64,000 bases of DNA, from the NCBI GenBank assembly GCA_005792355.1, contig SXSC01000291.1:32051-96050 (forward strand). Reading direction: 5' to 3'. Below are positions 19,201 to 27,604 of the stretch, piece by piece (position 1 is the stretch's first letter; every line of letters begins with the position of its first letter). The stretch is from Opitutaceae bacterium. Lineage in GTDB: Bacteria; Verrucomicrobiota; Verrucomicrobiia; Opitutales; Opitutaceae. Position numbers and translations under genes: made by a program. The notes under the pieces were generated by a model. The model saw nothing but the letters and a program-made list of their open reading frames with translations. It had not been told where the DNA came from and did no database searches.

Positions 19201-21547
19201 CGTGATTGCCCGGCGCGGCACCCCACGGAATTCCGTAGGCGCGCAGCGTGGTCACGCGGTTCTCGATCAGTTTCATCGCGGCGTCGGCGACGGCCCATTC
19301 CGGCAGGTTGCTTTGCTTCGTAACGTCATGGATGTCGCCGTGGTCGACGATGTCACCCATGTGGGAGACGAAGGCGAGGTTCAGCACGTCGCGGTTGTCC
19401 ACATACCACTGGGTCTGGGCAAAAAAATGCCGGGAGCGGCCGTTGATGTTTTCCGCGTAGTACTGGGTGTCCGGGAGCGTGCCGAGGGTGAAGTCCGGGC
19501 CGGGCGTCGGCGGGGCGGTCTTGCGCCCGTAGAACGTCACGCGCGTGGCCGCGAGCTCGGGATCGGTCACCGTCACGCCGAGCGTGGTCGCGGCGCCGAT
19601 CGTGGCGGTATCGGCCGCGGGGCTGGCGAGGGTGAGCGTCGGGGCCCGGTTGGGATTTGGTGCCACGGAGATGGAGATCGGGGCGGAGAGGGTGCGCCCG
19701 CCGGAATTGTCGATCGCCGCGGCGCTGAGCGAGTAGGTGCCCGCCGGGACTTGCGACCATGCGAAGACAAAGGGGGCGGTGGTGGTTTCGCCGATCTTGG
19801 TGGAGTCGGCGTAGAACTCGACCTTCAAAACCACGCCGTCGGGGTCGAGCGTGTTGACGGCGAACGGAACCGTGGCGGGAAACATTCCGCGGTAATCGGT
19901 GGTGGGGGAGGTGAGGGCGATGACCGGGGGTTGGTTGACGACGAGGCGCCGTCCGACGGTCCAGTCCTGGCCACCGACAAGAGTGCCGCGAGTCACTCCT
20001 GGGACCGGGCTGGTGACGGCGGTGCCCGTGCCCTCGTTCAAGGAATAACGTGCGACCAGGCCGGCCGTTTCCGCCGGGACGGGAATGTCCCGGGTGGCCA
20101 GGATTTCCGCGGGGTTGCGCGCCACATACCAGACTCGCACCTCGTCAATCACGCCCTGGAAGAAACCGGCCGCCACGCCGGTGGAGTTCAGGGCGGAGCC
20201 GATGGCAAAGTGCTGAATGCTGTCCGCCCGCGGCGTCGCGCCCGTCGGCACGGCGAGGGTGGCATCGAGCATCCCGTTAAGATAGAGCCGCCATCGTGTG
20301 CCGTCGAAGGTCACGGCGGCGTGATTCCACGCGCCCGGAATGACGGTGCCCGACCCGGTGATGGGGTAATTCTGTCCCGCGGAGATGCCCGCGGCTGGCG
20401 CTGCTTCGAAGTCGGCGATCAGGCGCCCGGCGGCGTCGATGCCGAGAAAGTAATTGCAGTCCACGTTGCTGCCGTCGGCCTCGCCGCGGCCCTTCGTCAC
20501 GAGTGGTTCGCCGGTGACGCCGCCCGTACCGGTGTTCGTGGTGATGCCGGGGCCGGTCTGCAGAAACCAGCATTCGAGCGTGAACACGCTGAGTCCGAAC
20601 GCCGAGGTGGCGCCCATCGTGACGTAGCGCCCCAAGCCGTTGAAGAACACCGCGCCGTCCTCCCCGGTCCACAAGGCAAAGTCGTCCACCGCGAGGCCGT
20701 GCTCGGCGCCCGTCTCGTCAGTGTCTGAAAATCGAATCCAGAGTTCCTGTCCCGGCTCCCACGATACGCCGGTGACGACCGCGTGCACGTGAGTGTGATT
20801 CGCGGTGACGTTGCCGTCGAGCGCGGCGGCGTTCGGGGTGATGACCGGACTTGAAAACGTCAGGGTCGGGACGGCGGTCCAAGTGCCGGTCAGGAGGCCG
20901 GCGGCGCCAAGCTGATACTCGACGGCGAGAGCATGCGCCGTGGCAGCGGAACTCTTGAACCACTGCTCGCCCGTATACGCCACGGCGAAGCGGGTGATGG
21001 TCCGGCCGGTTTGGTTGATCAGACGGACGCCCACCCGCACGGGCGATTCCGCCGCGGCACGGGTGCCGAGCGCGCGATCGCTGGCGCCGGCGGCGCCGAA
21101 ACTGAAGAGCCCGGAGTTGGCGGCGACGGCGGTATCGTCGAAAGCCGTGGCGGTGCCGCCCAAAGTGCCGCTGGTGACCGTGTAGGCGGCCCGGTCCGCA
21201 TACCAGCCGGGGAGAGTGGTGTTGTCGGTCCACCGGATGCCGGTGGTGTTGTTGGTGGGTCCGGCCAGCGCATTGAAATTCTGGACATAGGCACCACCGG
21301 TGTAGTTGACCTGCGCCCGGCCGGCCAACGGGGCGAGACCGAGGAGCAGGAGCGCGAGCACGAGGCGAGATCGGTGACCGGCGCCCGTGGGCGGTGAGGT
21401 TACAGGGCCCGGTCCACGCGATTCGAGGTGGAGCCCGTTGTCCCCAACGGGCTGGCTTCGGGGAAGACGCACCCAAGCCCGATGAGGACATCGGGCTCCA
21501 CCCTGCAGTGGCTTCATCCTCACGTTGAGAGTTACAGCCGATGGCAT
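16232..21547 (-). CDS. Very large secreted protein: LamG, Ig-like domains, metallophosphoesterase and C-terminal repeats
   Basis: From ATG 21547 the protein has 1771 residues. In order: an N-terminal region holding a REP-encoded stretch, a signal peptide (LVLALLLLGLAPLAGRA), an adhesion-like beta domain, a LamG/concanavalin-type domain (FTLECWFLQTG, WRLYLNGMLDATL), an Ig-like domain with VKVEFYADSTKIGETTTAPF-type repeats, a calcineurin-like metallophosphoesterase (GTLPDTQYY, HMGDIVDHGDI, GNHDQTP, VTSHWIVN, LLCGHVSGEG), at least three more Ig-like domains, a jelly-roll-like segment (TYFRRTFAVTDP), and two copies of a module containing LRAIGPALAAFGV and IRAIGPSLAGFGV with NDxWGG. It is probably extracellular or surface-bound. 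Its start lies 2 nt after the TPR gene stop, implying translational coupling. Confidence 0.82.
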   Translation of the reverse strand: MPSAVTLNVRMKPLQGGARCPHRAWVRLPRSQPVGDNGLHLESRGPGPVTSPPTGAGHRSRLVLALLLLGLAPLAGRAQVNYTGGAYVQNFNALAGPTNNTTGIRWTDNTTLPGWYADRAAYTVTSGTLGGTATAFDDTAVAANSGLFSFGAAGASDRALGTRAAAESPVRVGVRLINQTGRTITRFAVAYTGEQWFKSSAATAHALAVEYQLGAAGLLTGTWTAVPTLTFSSPVITPNAAALDGNVTANHTHVHAVVTGVSWEPGQELWIRFSDTDETGAEHGLAVDDFALWTGEDGAVFFNGLGRYVTMGATSAFGLSVFTLECWFLQTGPGITTNTGTGGVTGEPLVTKGRGEADGSNVDCNYFLGIDAAGRLIADFEAAPAAGISAGQNYPITGSGTVIPGAWNHAAVTFDGTRWRLYLNGMLDATLAVPTGATPRADSIQHFAIGSALNSTGVAAGFFQGVIDEVRVWYVARNPAEILATRDIPVPAETAGLVARYSLNEGTGTAVTSPVPGVTRGTLVGGQDWTVGRRLVVNQPPVIALTSPTTDYRGMFPATVPFAVNTLDPDGVVLKVEFYADSTKIGETTTAPFVFAWSQVPAGTYSLSAAAIDNSGGRTLSAPISISVAPNPNRAPTLTLASPAADTATIGAATTLGVTVTDPELAATRVTFYGRKTAPPTPGPDFTLGTLPDTQYYAENINGRSRHFFAQTQWYVDNRDVLNLAFVSHMGDIVDHGDIHDVTKQSNLPEWAVADAAMKLIENRVTTLRAYGIPWGAAPGNHDQTPIGNAGGTTTFFNQFFGVSRFAGRPYYGGHYGTNNNNNYQLFQANGLEFIILHLEYDARDVSFYRPVLDWADAVLKAHPHRRAIVTSHWIVNTGNPATFSPQGRAIYDHLKNNPNLFLLLCGHVSGEGQRSDVYEGRTVHSVLQDYQSRANGGDGWLRTFTFSPARNTISARTYSPSLARAEVDANSEFTLPYDMQGAITDWVQLGTVNVPAGATTATLNWTGLAYGSYYEWRATAQDEINTTTTSPRRFSTVRFAPPVIALTAPAPGARLPISVPVQLTANATGEGAITRVEFYQNETKIGEATTAPFAITWSSPFWGEYALSAIAIDDVGGRTLSRIVNVSLFNPNNREPAVAFTAPTTGTRVIAPAAITLAATASDSDGTIAHVEFFNGAAKLGESRTAPYTFAWNAVPAGNYVITVRASDNDGGVTTSPPVALSVVPPVVANLIAADSTWKYLDDGTDQGTAWRAPGFDDTAWASGVAEFGYGDGDETTVIGFGPNPSSRAITTYFRRTFAVTDPARVGELALNLVRDDGAIVYLNGAEIGRSAMTVGTIYAHDTPAPTTVEGTAERAFFPLGFSTDPRPLLVRGLNTLAVEVHQSAGTSSDLSFNLELLDRRLPVGSPPAVVLTAPVAGATFATGTSMALAATAADPDGSLVRVEFLLNGSKLGEATTPPYAFTWIAPTAGTHVLVATATDNDGNVIASAPVSVVVRESDPGRFVNFSIRNHVGPGTGTLIVGFVTGGAGTQGNRQLILRAIGPALAAFGVENFSSDPVATLLTGTATIATNDNWGGNAQVVAVGARVGAFPLSDPASRDAALVATRPVGAHSLQVSGTNGTALAEIYDSTLASAYTPEMPRLINISARALVGSGDNELIAGMVVGGGTVRTVLIRAIGPSLAGFGVANALAETALEVFRAGSSTAIALNDDWGGGAILLTAFAKVGAFALAPTSRDAAVLVRLAPGAYTARVTSTPGATGVALVEIYEVP
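21427..21503. repeat. REP-like palindrome (GTGGAGCCCG family) in the 5' end of the large secreted gene
   Basis: Left part GGTGGAGCCCGTTGTCCCC and right part CATCGGGCTCCACCC are inverted, each containing a smaller hairpin (AGCCCG with CGGGCT). A shorter relative lies at 60785-60814. Here the element is read in frame between the start codon and the signal-peptide core. Confidence 0.7.
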
Positions 21548-21549
21548 GA

Positions 21550-22422
21550 TTACAGCTCCGCCGGGGTCACGAGGGCGGCCTGGGCTTGGTCGGCCAGGGT
21601 GCGCAATGCCGGAGCGCCGCGATCGAGGGTCGGGAGCGCGGCGAGGTGCTGTTGCAATGCCTGCCAGGAAGCGCGGGCGGCGGGGAGGTTGCCGGCCTGG
21701 GCTAGAATTTGCGCCCGACGTGCCATCCACGGTTCCGGCCGCGGTGCGCCGGCCTGCAGTGCCTCCACCCGGGAGAGCGCGGCGGCGAAACGACCGAGGG
21801 AGAGCTCAAGCTCCAGGGCCTGGCCTAACAGTGCGGGATCGGGGCCGTGCTCCACGATGGCGTCGCTGAGCGCAGCGGCGGCCTCGGCCCCGTGCGCTTG
21901 CGCGGCGAGTGCGGCGGCGGCTTCGCGGACGTGATCGATCCCCGGTCGCTCGCCTTGGCGCAGCGCGGCGCGATAATCGGCCAGCGCCGCCGCGGGGCCC
22001 TCGAGCGCGGCGCGGGCGCGGGCGCGCAGCACGAGGGCGCGCGGGCTAGCCGGGCGGGTGACGAGAAACCGATCGAGGGCGAGCAGGGCCGCTCCCGGCT
22101 GGCCGCGACCGAGACTGGCCTCGCCGCGCAGCAGGTCGGTGGGGTGGGTGTTGGGCTGAAATTCGTCCGCGGAATCGGCCGACGCGAGGGCGAGCATCCA
22201 ATCGCCATGGGAGCAGAAAACCACCGCGAGTTCGAAATGCAGGCGCGCGTCCCGGGGCGCCTCCTCCAGCGCGGCCGCCAGTTCGCGGAGACGCTCATGG
22301 TACGCGCCGTGGCTCCACGCGGGTGTCACCGAGAGCAGCAGAGCGAGGGTGGCGAGCAGCAACGGCGCTCTGAGGGGGCGGGCCGCACAGCGGGAAAGAG
22401 CGGGTTTGTGATCGGGTTGCAT
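21550..22422 (-). CDS. Secreted TPR protein
   Basis: From ATG 22422 the product has 290 residues: a signal peptide (APLLLATLALLLSVTPAWS) and then alanine-rich helix pairs of tetratricopeptide type (DARLHFELAVVFCSHGDWML, PRALVLRARARAALEGPAAA, PDPALLGQALELELSLGRFA). TPRs bind partner proteins. AGGAA stands about 9-13 nt before the start. The stop is 2 nt before the start of the large metallophosphoesterase protein, so the two are co-translated and may act together in the envelope. No enzymatic motif is seen. Confidence 0.75.
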   Translation of the reverse strand: MQPDHKPALSRCAARPLRAPLLLATLALLLSVTPAWSHGAYHERLRELAAALEEAPRDARLHFELAVVFCSHGDWMLALASADSADEFQPNTHPTDLLRGEASLGRGQPGAALLALDRFLVTRPASPRALVLRARARAALEGPAAALADYRAALRQGERPGIDHVREAAAALAAQAHGAEAAAALSDAIVEHGPDPALLGQALELELSLGRFAAALSRVEALQAGAPRPEPWMARRAQILAQAGNLPAARASWQALQQHLAALPTLDRGAPALRTLADQAQAALVTPAEL

Positions 22423-22678
22423 GAGAGTGGTTCCTGGCTTCGAGACGCGAATTGACCAAGCCATCCGAGAAGCTCGTGTTTTCGGTCGGCGCGTCAACCA
22501 TGCGATGCGAATTGAAATGAAGAGGAGGGTGTTATTCACCGTCTGGCTGCTTGGGAGGAGCCGGAAATTTCTTGGCGTGGTCTTCGATCGGGCTGGTGCA
22601 CGATCCGTCCGACCGATGCCAGTTTTTCTGGGTCCAGTGGTATTCAGCCTTGGCGCAGGTCATGGGCGGGTGCTACGG

Positions 22679-23818
22679 ATGGCGGTCATGAAAACTTCCT
22701 GCCGGTTTGGCCTCCTCGCGTTGCTGGTGTTGTCGGGGCCGATCGCGGCGACACGCGCGGCAACGATCCCCGTTTACTTCGGCACCGGCGGCCCGGGCGC
22801 GAAGGGCATCTACCGCGCGACCTTTGACACCGAAAAGGGCAAACTCACGCCGGCCGAGCTGGCGGTGGAGATCGGGTCGCCGGGGTTCCTCGCGCTGCAT
22901 CCCGACGGGGACAAGCTCTACGCGGTGGCCAACGTCCCTGGCGGACCGGGGGCGGCTGGGTATCGGATTGGCAAGGACGGCGCGCTGGAGCCGATTAACA
23001 CGTCGCCCACGGGCGATGGCGGCGGCGCGCACATCGCGGTGCATCCGTCGGGAAAGTTTCTCGTGACGGCCCAATATGGCGGCGGTTCCGCGGCGTTGTT
23101 TCCCCTCGATGCCGCCGGACGGCTGGGGGCGGCGAAATTGAGCCGGCACACGGGTGGCTCGCGCGTCGTGGAAAAACGCCAGGACACCCCGCATCCGCAC
23201 TCCTGTTTTTTTTCACCGGACGGTCGGTTCGCGCTCGTGCCGGACCTCGGGCTCGACGGCATGGTGATTTACCGGATCAACCTGGAGGCGCCGGCCATCG
23301 AGCGGCACGGGTTTGCCGCCGCGGTGCCGGGCGGAGGTCCGCGGCATATGAAATTCTCTCCGGATGGAAAATTCATCTACCTGCTCAACGAGCTGACCTC
23401 ATCCGTGACGACCTTCGCGTGGGACGCGTCGGCGGGAAGCGCGCGGCTGCTGGCGACGGTGCCCGCGCTGACGGAGGCGGCGATGGCGAAGGAGGCGTTC
23501 AACTCCGCCGCGGAGATTCTGGTGCATCCGAGCGGGCGCTACGTCTATTTCTCCAATCGGGGCAACGACTCGGTGACGGTGTTCCGGGCCGAGCCGGCGA
23601 CGGCGGCGTTGTCCGTAATCCAGGTGCAGCCGGTGCGGGGCGCCTTTCCGCGCAACATCAACCTCGCGCCGGGCGCCGGCTGGCTGCTCGCGGCGGGTGC
23701 CGACTCGAACACCATCTCCGTGCACAAGGTGAACCCGGCGACGGGCGAACTGACCTACCAGACCAAGAGTGTGATCAACGTGCCGGCTCCGATCTGCATC
23801 TTGTTTGGGGCGAAGTAG
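22679..23818 (+). CDS. Secreted lactonase-family seven-bladed propeller (6-phosphogluconolactonase-like)
   Basis: The 379-residue protein has a signal peptide (SCRFGLLALLVLSGPIAA) and then the lactonase beta-propeller repeats: IPVYFGTGGPGAKGIY, SPGFLALHPDGDKLYAV, GGGAHIAVHPSGKFLVTAQY, DTPHPHSCFFSPDGRFA, GGGPRHMKFSPDGKFIYLLN, SAAEILVHPSGRYVYFSNRG, PRNINLAPGAGWLLAA. It matches the Pgl type rather than the NagB type. As a secreted form its substrate may be another lactone or none; many such proteins are uncharacterised. ATG 22688 is an alternative start. Confidence 0.8.
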   Translation: MAVMKTSCRFGLLALLVLSGPIAATRAATIPVYFGTGGPGAKGIYRATFDTEKGKLTPAELAVEIGSPGFLALHPDGDKLYAVANVPGGPGAAGYRIGKDGALEPINTSPTGDGGGAHIAVHPSGKFLVTAQYGGGSAALFPLDAAGRLGAAKLSRHTGGSRVVEKRQDTPHPHSCFFSPDGRFALVPDLGLDGMVIYRINLEAPAIERHGFAAAVPGGGPRHMKFSPDGKFIYLLNELTSSVTTFAWDASAGSARLLATVPALTEAAMAKEAFNSAAEILVHPSGRYVYFSNRGNDSVTVFRAEPATAALSVIQVQPVRGAFPRNINLAPGAGWLLAAGADSNTISVHKVNPATGELTYQTKSVINVPAPICILFGAK

Positions 23819-23875
23819 CCCGGCATTGGTCTTGCGACGGTCGCCGGGCCCCGGGGAGGATTCAAACGCAATTCG

Positions 23876-24475
23876 ATGCGCGAGGTTTCGCCCATTTTTT
23901 CCACGATTGTCGCGGCCCGGGCTGACGGACTGGCAGCGGACGCGATCGAACGACTCGTGTGGGCGCGCCATGGCACCACGTGCGCGATGCTGGCGCTCGA
24001 TTCTTCCGGGATGACGCGTTTTTCGCGTTCACACGGCATTGTGCATTTTCTCACTTGTTACATGCAGATGCGCGATCTCGCGGAGGTGATTCTCCAGCGG
24101 CACGCGTGTCTGGGCTGGCGCTGCTTTGCCGATAACCTGTTTGCCGAATTTCCCGATACGGAAGCGGCCCTGGCCGCGGCCCTCGAGATTCACCGCGCGC
24201 TGAGTGAACGCGGCCTCATGGCGACCGAAGTCGAGCCCTACCGAGTGTGCATCGGCCTGGGTTATGGGCGGGTGCTCGACGACGGTGCGGGTGGGAGAAT
24301 GGGCGATGAAATGAACATCGTGGCCAAGCTGGCGGAAGACGTGGCGGAAGCGGGCCAGACGCTGTTGAGCGAGGCGGCCTATCGCAGCGTGCCGACGCGC
24401 GAGAGCATGCCGGTGGAAAAAATGACGCTGCGCCTTTCGAAGGTCGAACTGACCTGCTATCGGGTGCGTGAATGA
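23876..24475 (+). CDS. Stand-alone nucleotidyl-cyclase homology domain protein (degenerate)
   Basis: The 199-residue protein resembles a single class III adenylate/guanylate cyclase domain: MLALDSSGMTRFSRSHG (first metal Asp region), GWRCFADNLFAEFPDTEAAL (second Asp region), RVCIGLGYGRVLDD, and MGDEMNIVAKLAE followed by GQTLLSEAAY. The Asn of the NxxxR element is kept, but the transition-state Arg seems replaced by Lys (NIVAK). No signal, membrane segment or regulatory domain is seen. It could be a weak cyclase or a nucleotide-binding relic. Confidence 0.6.
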   Translation: MREVSPIFSTIVAARADGLAADAIERLVWARHGTTCAMLALDSSGMTRFSRSHGIVHFLTCYMQMRDLAEVILQRHACLGWRCFADNLFAEFPDTEAALAAALEIHRALSERGLMATEVEPYRVCIGLGYGRVLDDGAGGRMGDEMNIVAKLAEDVAEAGQTLLSEAAYRSVPTRESMPVEKMTLRLSKVELTCYRVRE

Positions 24476-24905
24476 GCCGCTCTACGTGCCGAATGCAAAA
24501 AGGACCGAGGCGTCGGCCGGTCTCTCTGAATCTGCGGGAGGCCAAAACCAGGATCCGCGACCAATCCTTTGGCAAAGGAATCGGTGGCAGGGGAATTGAA
24601 CCCCAATCCTCCGGGCTGGTTGGAGCTTGGGCCCAAACCACCATCCGTTTGGCAAGAAAGAGGTGGCAAGAAACGGCCGATCATTGGATCTGCTTCCCCG
24701 AGGAGGAGGTGGCTCAATGCATTTCGTTTCGACGTAGTCCTCGTCTTTTTTGCCAAGCCGGGTTGGTGAATCTGGCTGCCTTGGCCGGGTTGGAAAAATC
24801 TTCCTGCGCAAAAATTTTCCTACCCTTACTCCGGTAGTCGAGATCGGGGATCGACCCCGCCAAAGGGTAGACTCGCCCGCAGCCTTCGGTGCTGCGCGGC
24901 TGGCC
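24476..24905. other. Repeat-bearing intergenic region
   Basis: No gene is supported. Positions 24620-24660 contain a block including TGGGCCCAAACCACCATCC whose reverse complement recurs in part at 58974-59010 (GGATTGGTGGTTTGGGCCCA). 24796-24837 carries the motif AAAATCTTCCTGC...TTTTCCTACC seen twice near 31.1-31.3 kb. Confidence 0.5.
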
Positions 24906-26870
24906 CTACCGCGTCATCCGCGCCAGCGTTTCGCGAGCGACGGCGTACTCGTTGGCGCGCCCGAGTTTCACCATCAATTGCAGAAAACGCGGATCTTCGC
25001 GCCAGGGATCCCATGTCGTATTCCAAAAGAGCGCCTGCACAACCATGCTCGGGATTCGCTCCAGAAACGGCAGCGCGTCCTCAAAGCGGCCGAGGGCGCC
25101 AAGGACGAATCCCCGTTGGTAGGTCTCGGGCGGCCAGCGTTTGAACAATTCGGCGGCGTAGTCGGAGGCCTCCTGTTCGAATCCGGCCAGGCGCAGGACT
25201 GCGATTGCCCGATTGTCGGCGACCAGGCGCGGCCCCAGTTCCGGCCGCTCCTTCACGCCTCGTGCCGCCTCGATTGCCTCGGCTTTGCGACCCAGGGCCA
25301 TGAGGATCCACGCGCGATCTCCCAGATTTGGAATAAATATCCCCGGTCGCAGGGCGGCCACCCGCTCATTGACTTTCAGCGCTTCCTCGAAGCGCCGCGC
25401 CTCGTACAGAAATACGGAACTCAGATGCAGATTCATCAGCCACAGGGGATCGAGCGCCCCGGCCTTCCCATAGGCCGTCAACACCCGATCGAGTCGTCCC
25501 TGGCACGCTTGTAACAGCCCGTGCCAGGAATGGGCGAGGGCCGAGTTGGGGTTCAGCGCCAGAGCCTGGTCAAATTGCACCTCCGACTCCGCCAGCCGGC
25601 CTTCGAACATGAGCACGAATCCCAATACTGCGTGGGGCTCGGCCAGCGACGAATCCAGCTGGATCGCCCGCTCGGACGCACCGCGAGCCCGTCTGATCTC
25701 GTCCGCCGCGTCGCCGAACCCTTCATGTTGCAGATTGGAAGCCCGCGCCACGCAGACCTCGGCCAGGCCGCTGTGCGCCGGAGCAAATTGGGGATCAAGT
25801 TCGATGGCCCGCCGGAAGGCCGCCTCGCCCCGGGCGAAGCCTTCGGCGGTGCGCGACTTCCAGTAGTGCCGCCCCTCCAACACCAATCCGTGGGCCTCCG
25901 GATTCACCGGGTGCGCCGTCGGCGCCATGGTCCCGAGTTTGACCTGAAGGTTGCGCGCAATCTCGCGGGCGATTTCGTCCTGCAGGGCAAAAATATCCGT
26001 CAGCTCCCGGTCAAACGTGTCGGACCACAGATGAAAACCGTTCGCGGCATCGATGAGCTGGGCGGTGATCCGGACACGACTGCCCGCTTTGCGGACGCTG
26101 CCTTCGACCACATGAGCGACCCCGAGGGCGCGGGCGATTTCGGGGATGGGCATGTTCTTGCCCTTGAAAAAAAACGCCGACGTGCGCGCCGACACCTGCA
26201 GGCCGGGAATCTTTGCGAGGACGTTGAGGAGTTCCTCGCTGATGCCGTCGGAGAAATATTCGTTTTCCGGATCGTGGCTCATGTTGGCGAAGGCCAGCAC
26301 GGCGACGGATTTTTCATTGACGGCAGGGGCCGCGGGCGTGGACCACCCGGGGGCGGAGGCTGCCCCTTGCGCGGTGGCGAGGATTCCCTGGAACGGTATC
26401 CCGGTGCCGACCGGCCGGCGCGGTTGGGCGAGGACTCGCTTCACTTGCGCCACAAACTCCAGCGTGGGGAGCGCTCCCGGCAACCGCGTCCACTGCACGC
26501 GCAGAAATTCGGCCGGGACCGCCGCGGCGGATTCGGGAGTGTCGTCAATTGCAATGGGCAAAATAAACGGCACGCCGTCGGCAAGATCGTGCGTGCGCTC
26601 GACGCCGAGCTTCCATTCGCGGCGAAAATAGCCCTCCATGCGCTCTTGGGTCGCGGCGGAGATGATCGGGAGAAAGAGCGCGCAGGTGCGGATTTGATTC
26701 CGGATCTGCTGATCCCACGCGTCGCCCCCGCGCAACTCGTCTTGGTCGAACCACACCTCGACGTCCGCCTGGCGCAGCGCTTCCGCCATGCGTTGGACGG
26801 CGTCGGCGTCTTCGCGGGCATAGCTGAGGAAGATGCCGGCCCTACCAGTCGTTGATGGCTTGGCGGTCAT
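24906..26870 (-). CDS. TIR domain protein with FlgO/TolB-like domain and TPRs (TIR-A)
   Basis: From ATG 26870 the protein has 654 residues. A TIR domain fills residues 12-150 (GIFLSYAREDADAVQRM, EVWFDQDELRGGDAWD, YFRREWKLGVE with Glu85 in the place of the NADase catalytic glutamate). Residues ~205-335 are FlgO/TolB-N-like (SVAVLAFANMSHDPENEYFS, VSARTSAFFFKGKN, VEGSVRKAGSRVRITAQL). TPRs follow to the end, closing with WDPWREDPRFLQLM. Unlike its four intact relatives it has no membrane segment and lies on the other strand. TIR domains hydrolyse NAD or scaffold signalling; which applies is unknown. Confidence 0.8.
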   Translation of the reverse strand: MTAKPSTTGRAGIFLSYAREDADAVQRMAEALRQADVEVWFDQDELRGGDAWDQQIRNQIRTCALFLPIISAATQERMEGYFRREWKLGVERTHDLADGVPFILPIAIDDTPESAAAVPAEFLRVQWTRLPGALPTLEFVAQVKRVLAQPRRPVGTGIPFQGILATAQGAASAPGWSTPAAPAVNEKSVAVLAFANMSHDPENEYFSDGISEELLNVLAKIPGLQVSARTSAFFFKGKNMPIPEIARALGVAHVVEGSVRKAGSRVRITAQLIDAANGFHLWSDTFDRELTDIFALQDEIAREIARNLQVKLGTMAPTAHPVNPEAHGLVLEGRHYWKSRTAEGFARGEAAFRRAIELDPQFAPAHSGLAEVCVARASNLQHEGFGDAADEIRRARGASERAIQLDSSLAEPHAVLGFVLMFEGRLAESEVQFDQALALNPNSALAHSWHGLLQACQGRLDRVLTAYGKAGALDPLWLMNLHLSSVFLYEARRFEEALKVNERVAALRPGIFIPNLGDRAWILMALGRKAEAIEAARGVKERPELGPRLVADNRAIAVLRLAGFEQEASDYAAELFKRWPPETYQRGFVLGALGRFEDALPFLERIPSMVVQALFWNTTWDPWREDPRFLQLMVKLGRANEYAVARETLARMTR

Positions 26871-27002
26871 GGTGAGGAGACGAAGCGATGCCGTGACGAC
26901 CGCCAACTGACCAGCCCAAATCGCGGCGTGAAGTGGCGGCGGCGTTGACACTGTGGAAGGGTGCGAGCCTGCCGCATGCTGGCGATACTCGCTCCAACCA
27001 AC

Positions 27003-27239
27003 ATGCCCCAACCAACCACCGCGCAGAAATCTCCCCTCGTGCAAGCCATGACCCCCGGCACCTACCACTGGTGTTCCGGCGGGCTGTCGAAGGGCCAGCC
27101 GTTTTGCGACGGCTCGCACAAAGGCACGGGGTTCGCGCCGACCAAGGTCGAAATCGCCGAGCAAAAAACGGTTGCGTGGTGTGGCTGCAAGCACTCGGCC
27201 AACGGGGCGTCGTGCGTCGGTTCGCACAAGAAGCTCTAA
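27003..27239 (+). CDS. CDGSH iron-sulfur domain protein
   Basis: The 78-residue protein (ATG 27003) carries two CDGSH-type cluster sites: YHWCSGGLSKGQPFCDGSHKG and AWCGCKHSANGASCVGSHKK. Each would bind a 2Fe-2S cluster through three Cys and one His, as in small tandem-CDGSH bacterial proteins; in the first site WCSGG replaces the usual Cys-x-Cys spacing. It has no signal, so it should be cytosolic, perhaps in redox or iron-sulfur handling. It stands divergent from TIR-A, whose start is 132 bp away. Confidence 0.85.
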   Translation: MPQPTTAQKSPLVQAMTPGTYHWCSGGLSKGQPFCDGSHKGTGFAPTKVEIAEQKTVAWCGCKHSANGASCVGSHKKL

Positions 27240-27604
27240 TGCGGCGCAACCTCTGACCGTTCGGCGCCGGGGAGCAATCGGCCATCAGCGGTGCCGAGCA
27301 GAGTGGCGGCGAGCGCCCCGATCGTATGTTCCGCTGCGCGGAGCGTCGGAACGGAGGTTTCGCGCGACAAGGGCGGGGGGGCCAGCCTGACAAATTCCTT
27401 GGGCTCACGCGCCGGGGCGGAGTGCGAAGGGTCGCAGTATGCCGGAGCCAACGGAACGCGACGCCTTTGGAATAGATCGAAATTCTCTCCGTGTTTTGAG
27501 GAATTTTCCTGCCAGGCAATGAAAGGTTGATTCCCCGCTATTCCGACGCACCCTCGTCGCGCCCCACCCATGTCAGCCGAATCCAGCCGCGCGGCCTGCC
27601 CGCA
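27240..27604. other. Intergenic region upstream of TIR-B
   Basis: It must contain the TIR-B promoter, which I cannot place. Short frames here resemble no family well enough to call. A GAATTTTCCTGCCAGGCAATG stretch at 27492-27512 matches part of the repeat motif found near 31.3 kb. Confidence 0.35.

Noticed and set aside
18035..20728. Long open frame (897 codons) on the plus strand
   Set aside because: It lies antisense to the clearly recognisable LamG/Ig/metallophosphoesterase protein; its Gly/Arg-rich sequence is the shadow of GC-rich coding DNA and shows no family motif.
24580..24625. Possible tRNA T-arm on the minus strand (GGGGTTCAATTCCCC)
   Set aside because: No matching acceptor 5' strand, D-arm or anticodon arm; the motif falls in a dispersed repeat.
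26941..27002. TTGACA-type promoter for the CDGSH gene
   Set aside because: TTGACA at 26944 has no acceptable -10 box at 16-19 bp; candidate boxes are more than 23 bp away.
27236..27571. Minus-strand frame with a faint likeness to a Fic N-terminal region
   Set aside because: The likeness is a few hydrophobic positions only; no Fic motif and no continuation are seen.
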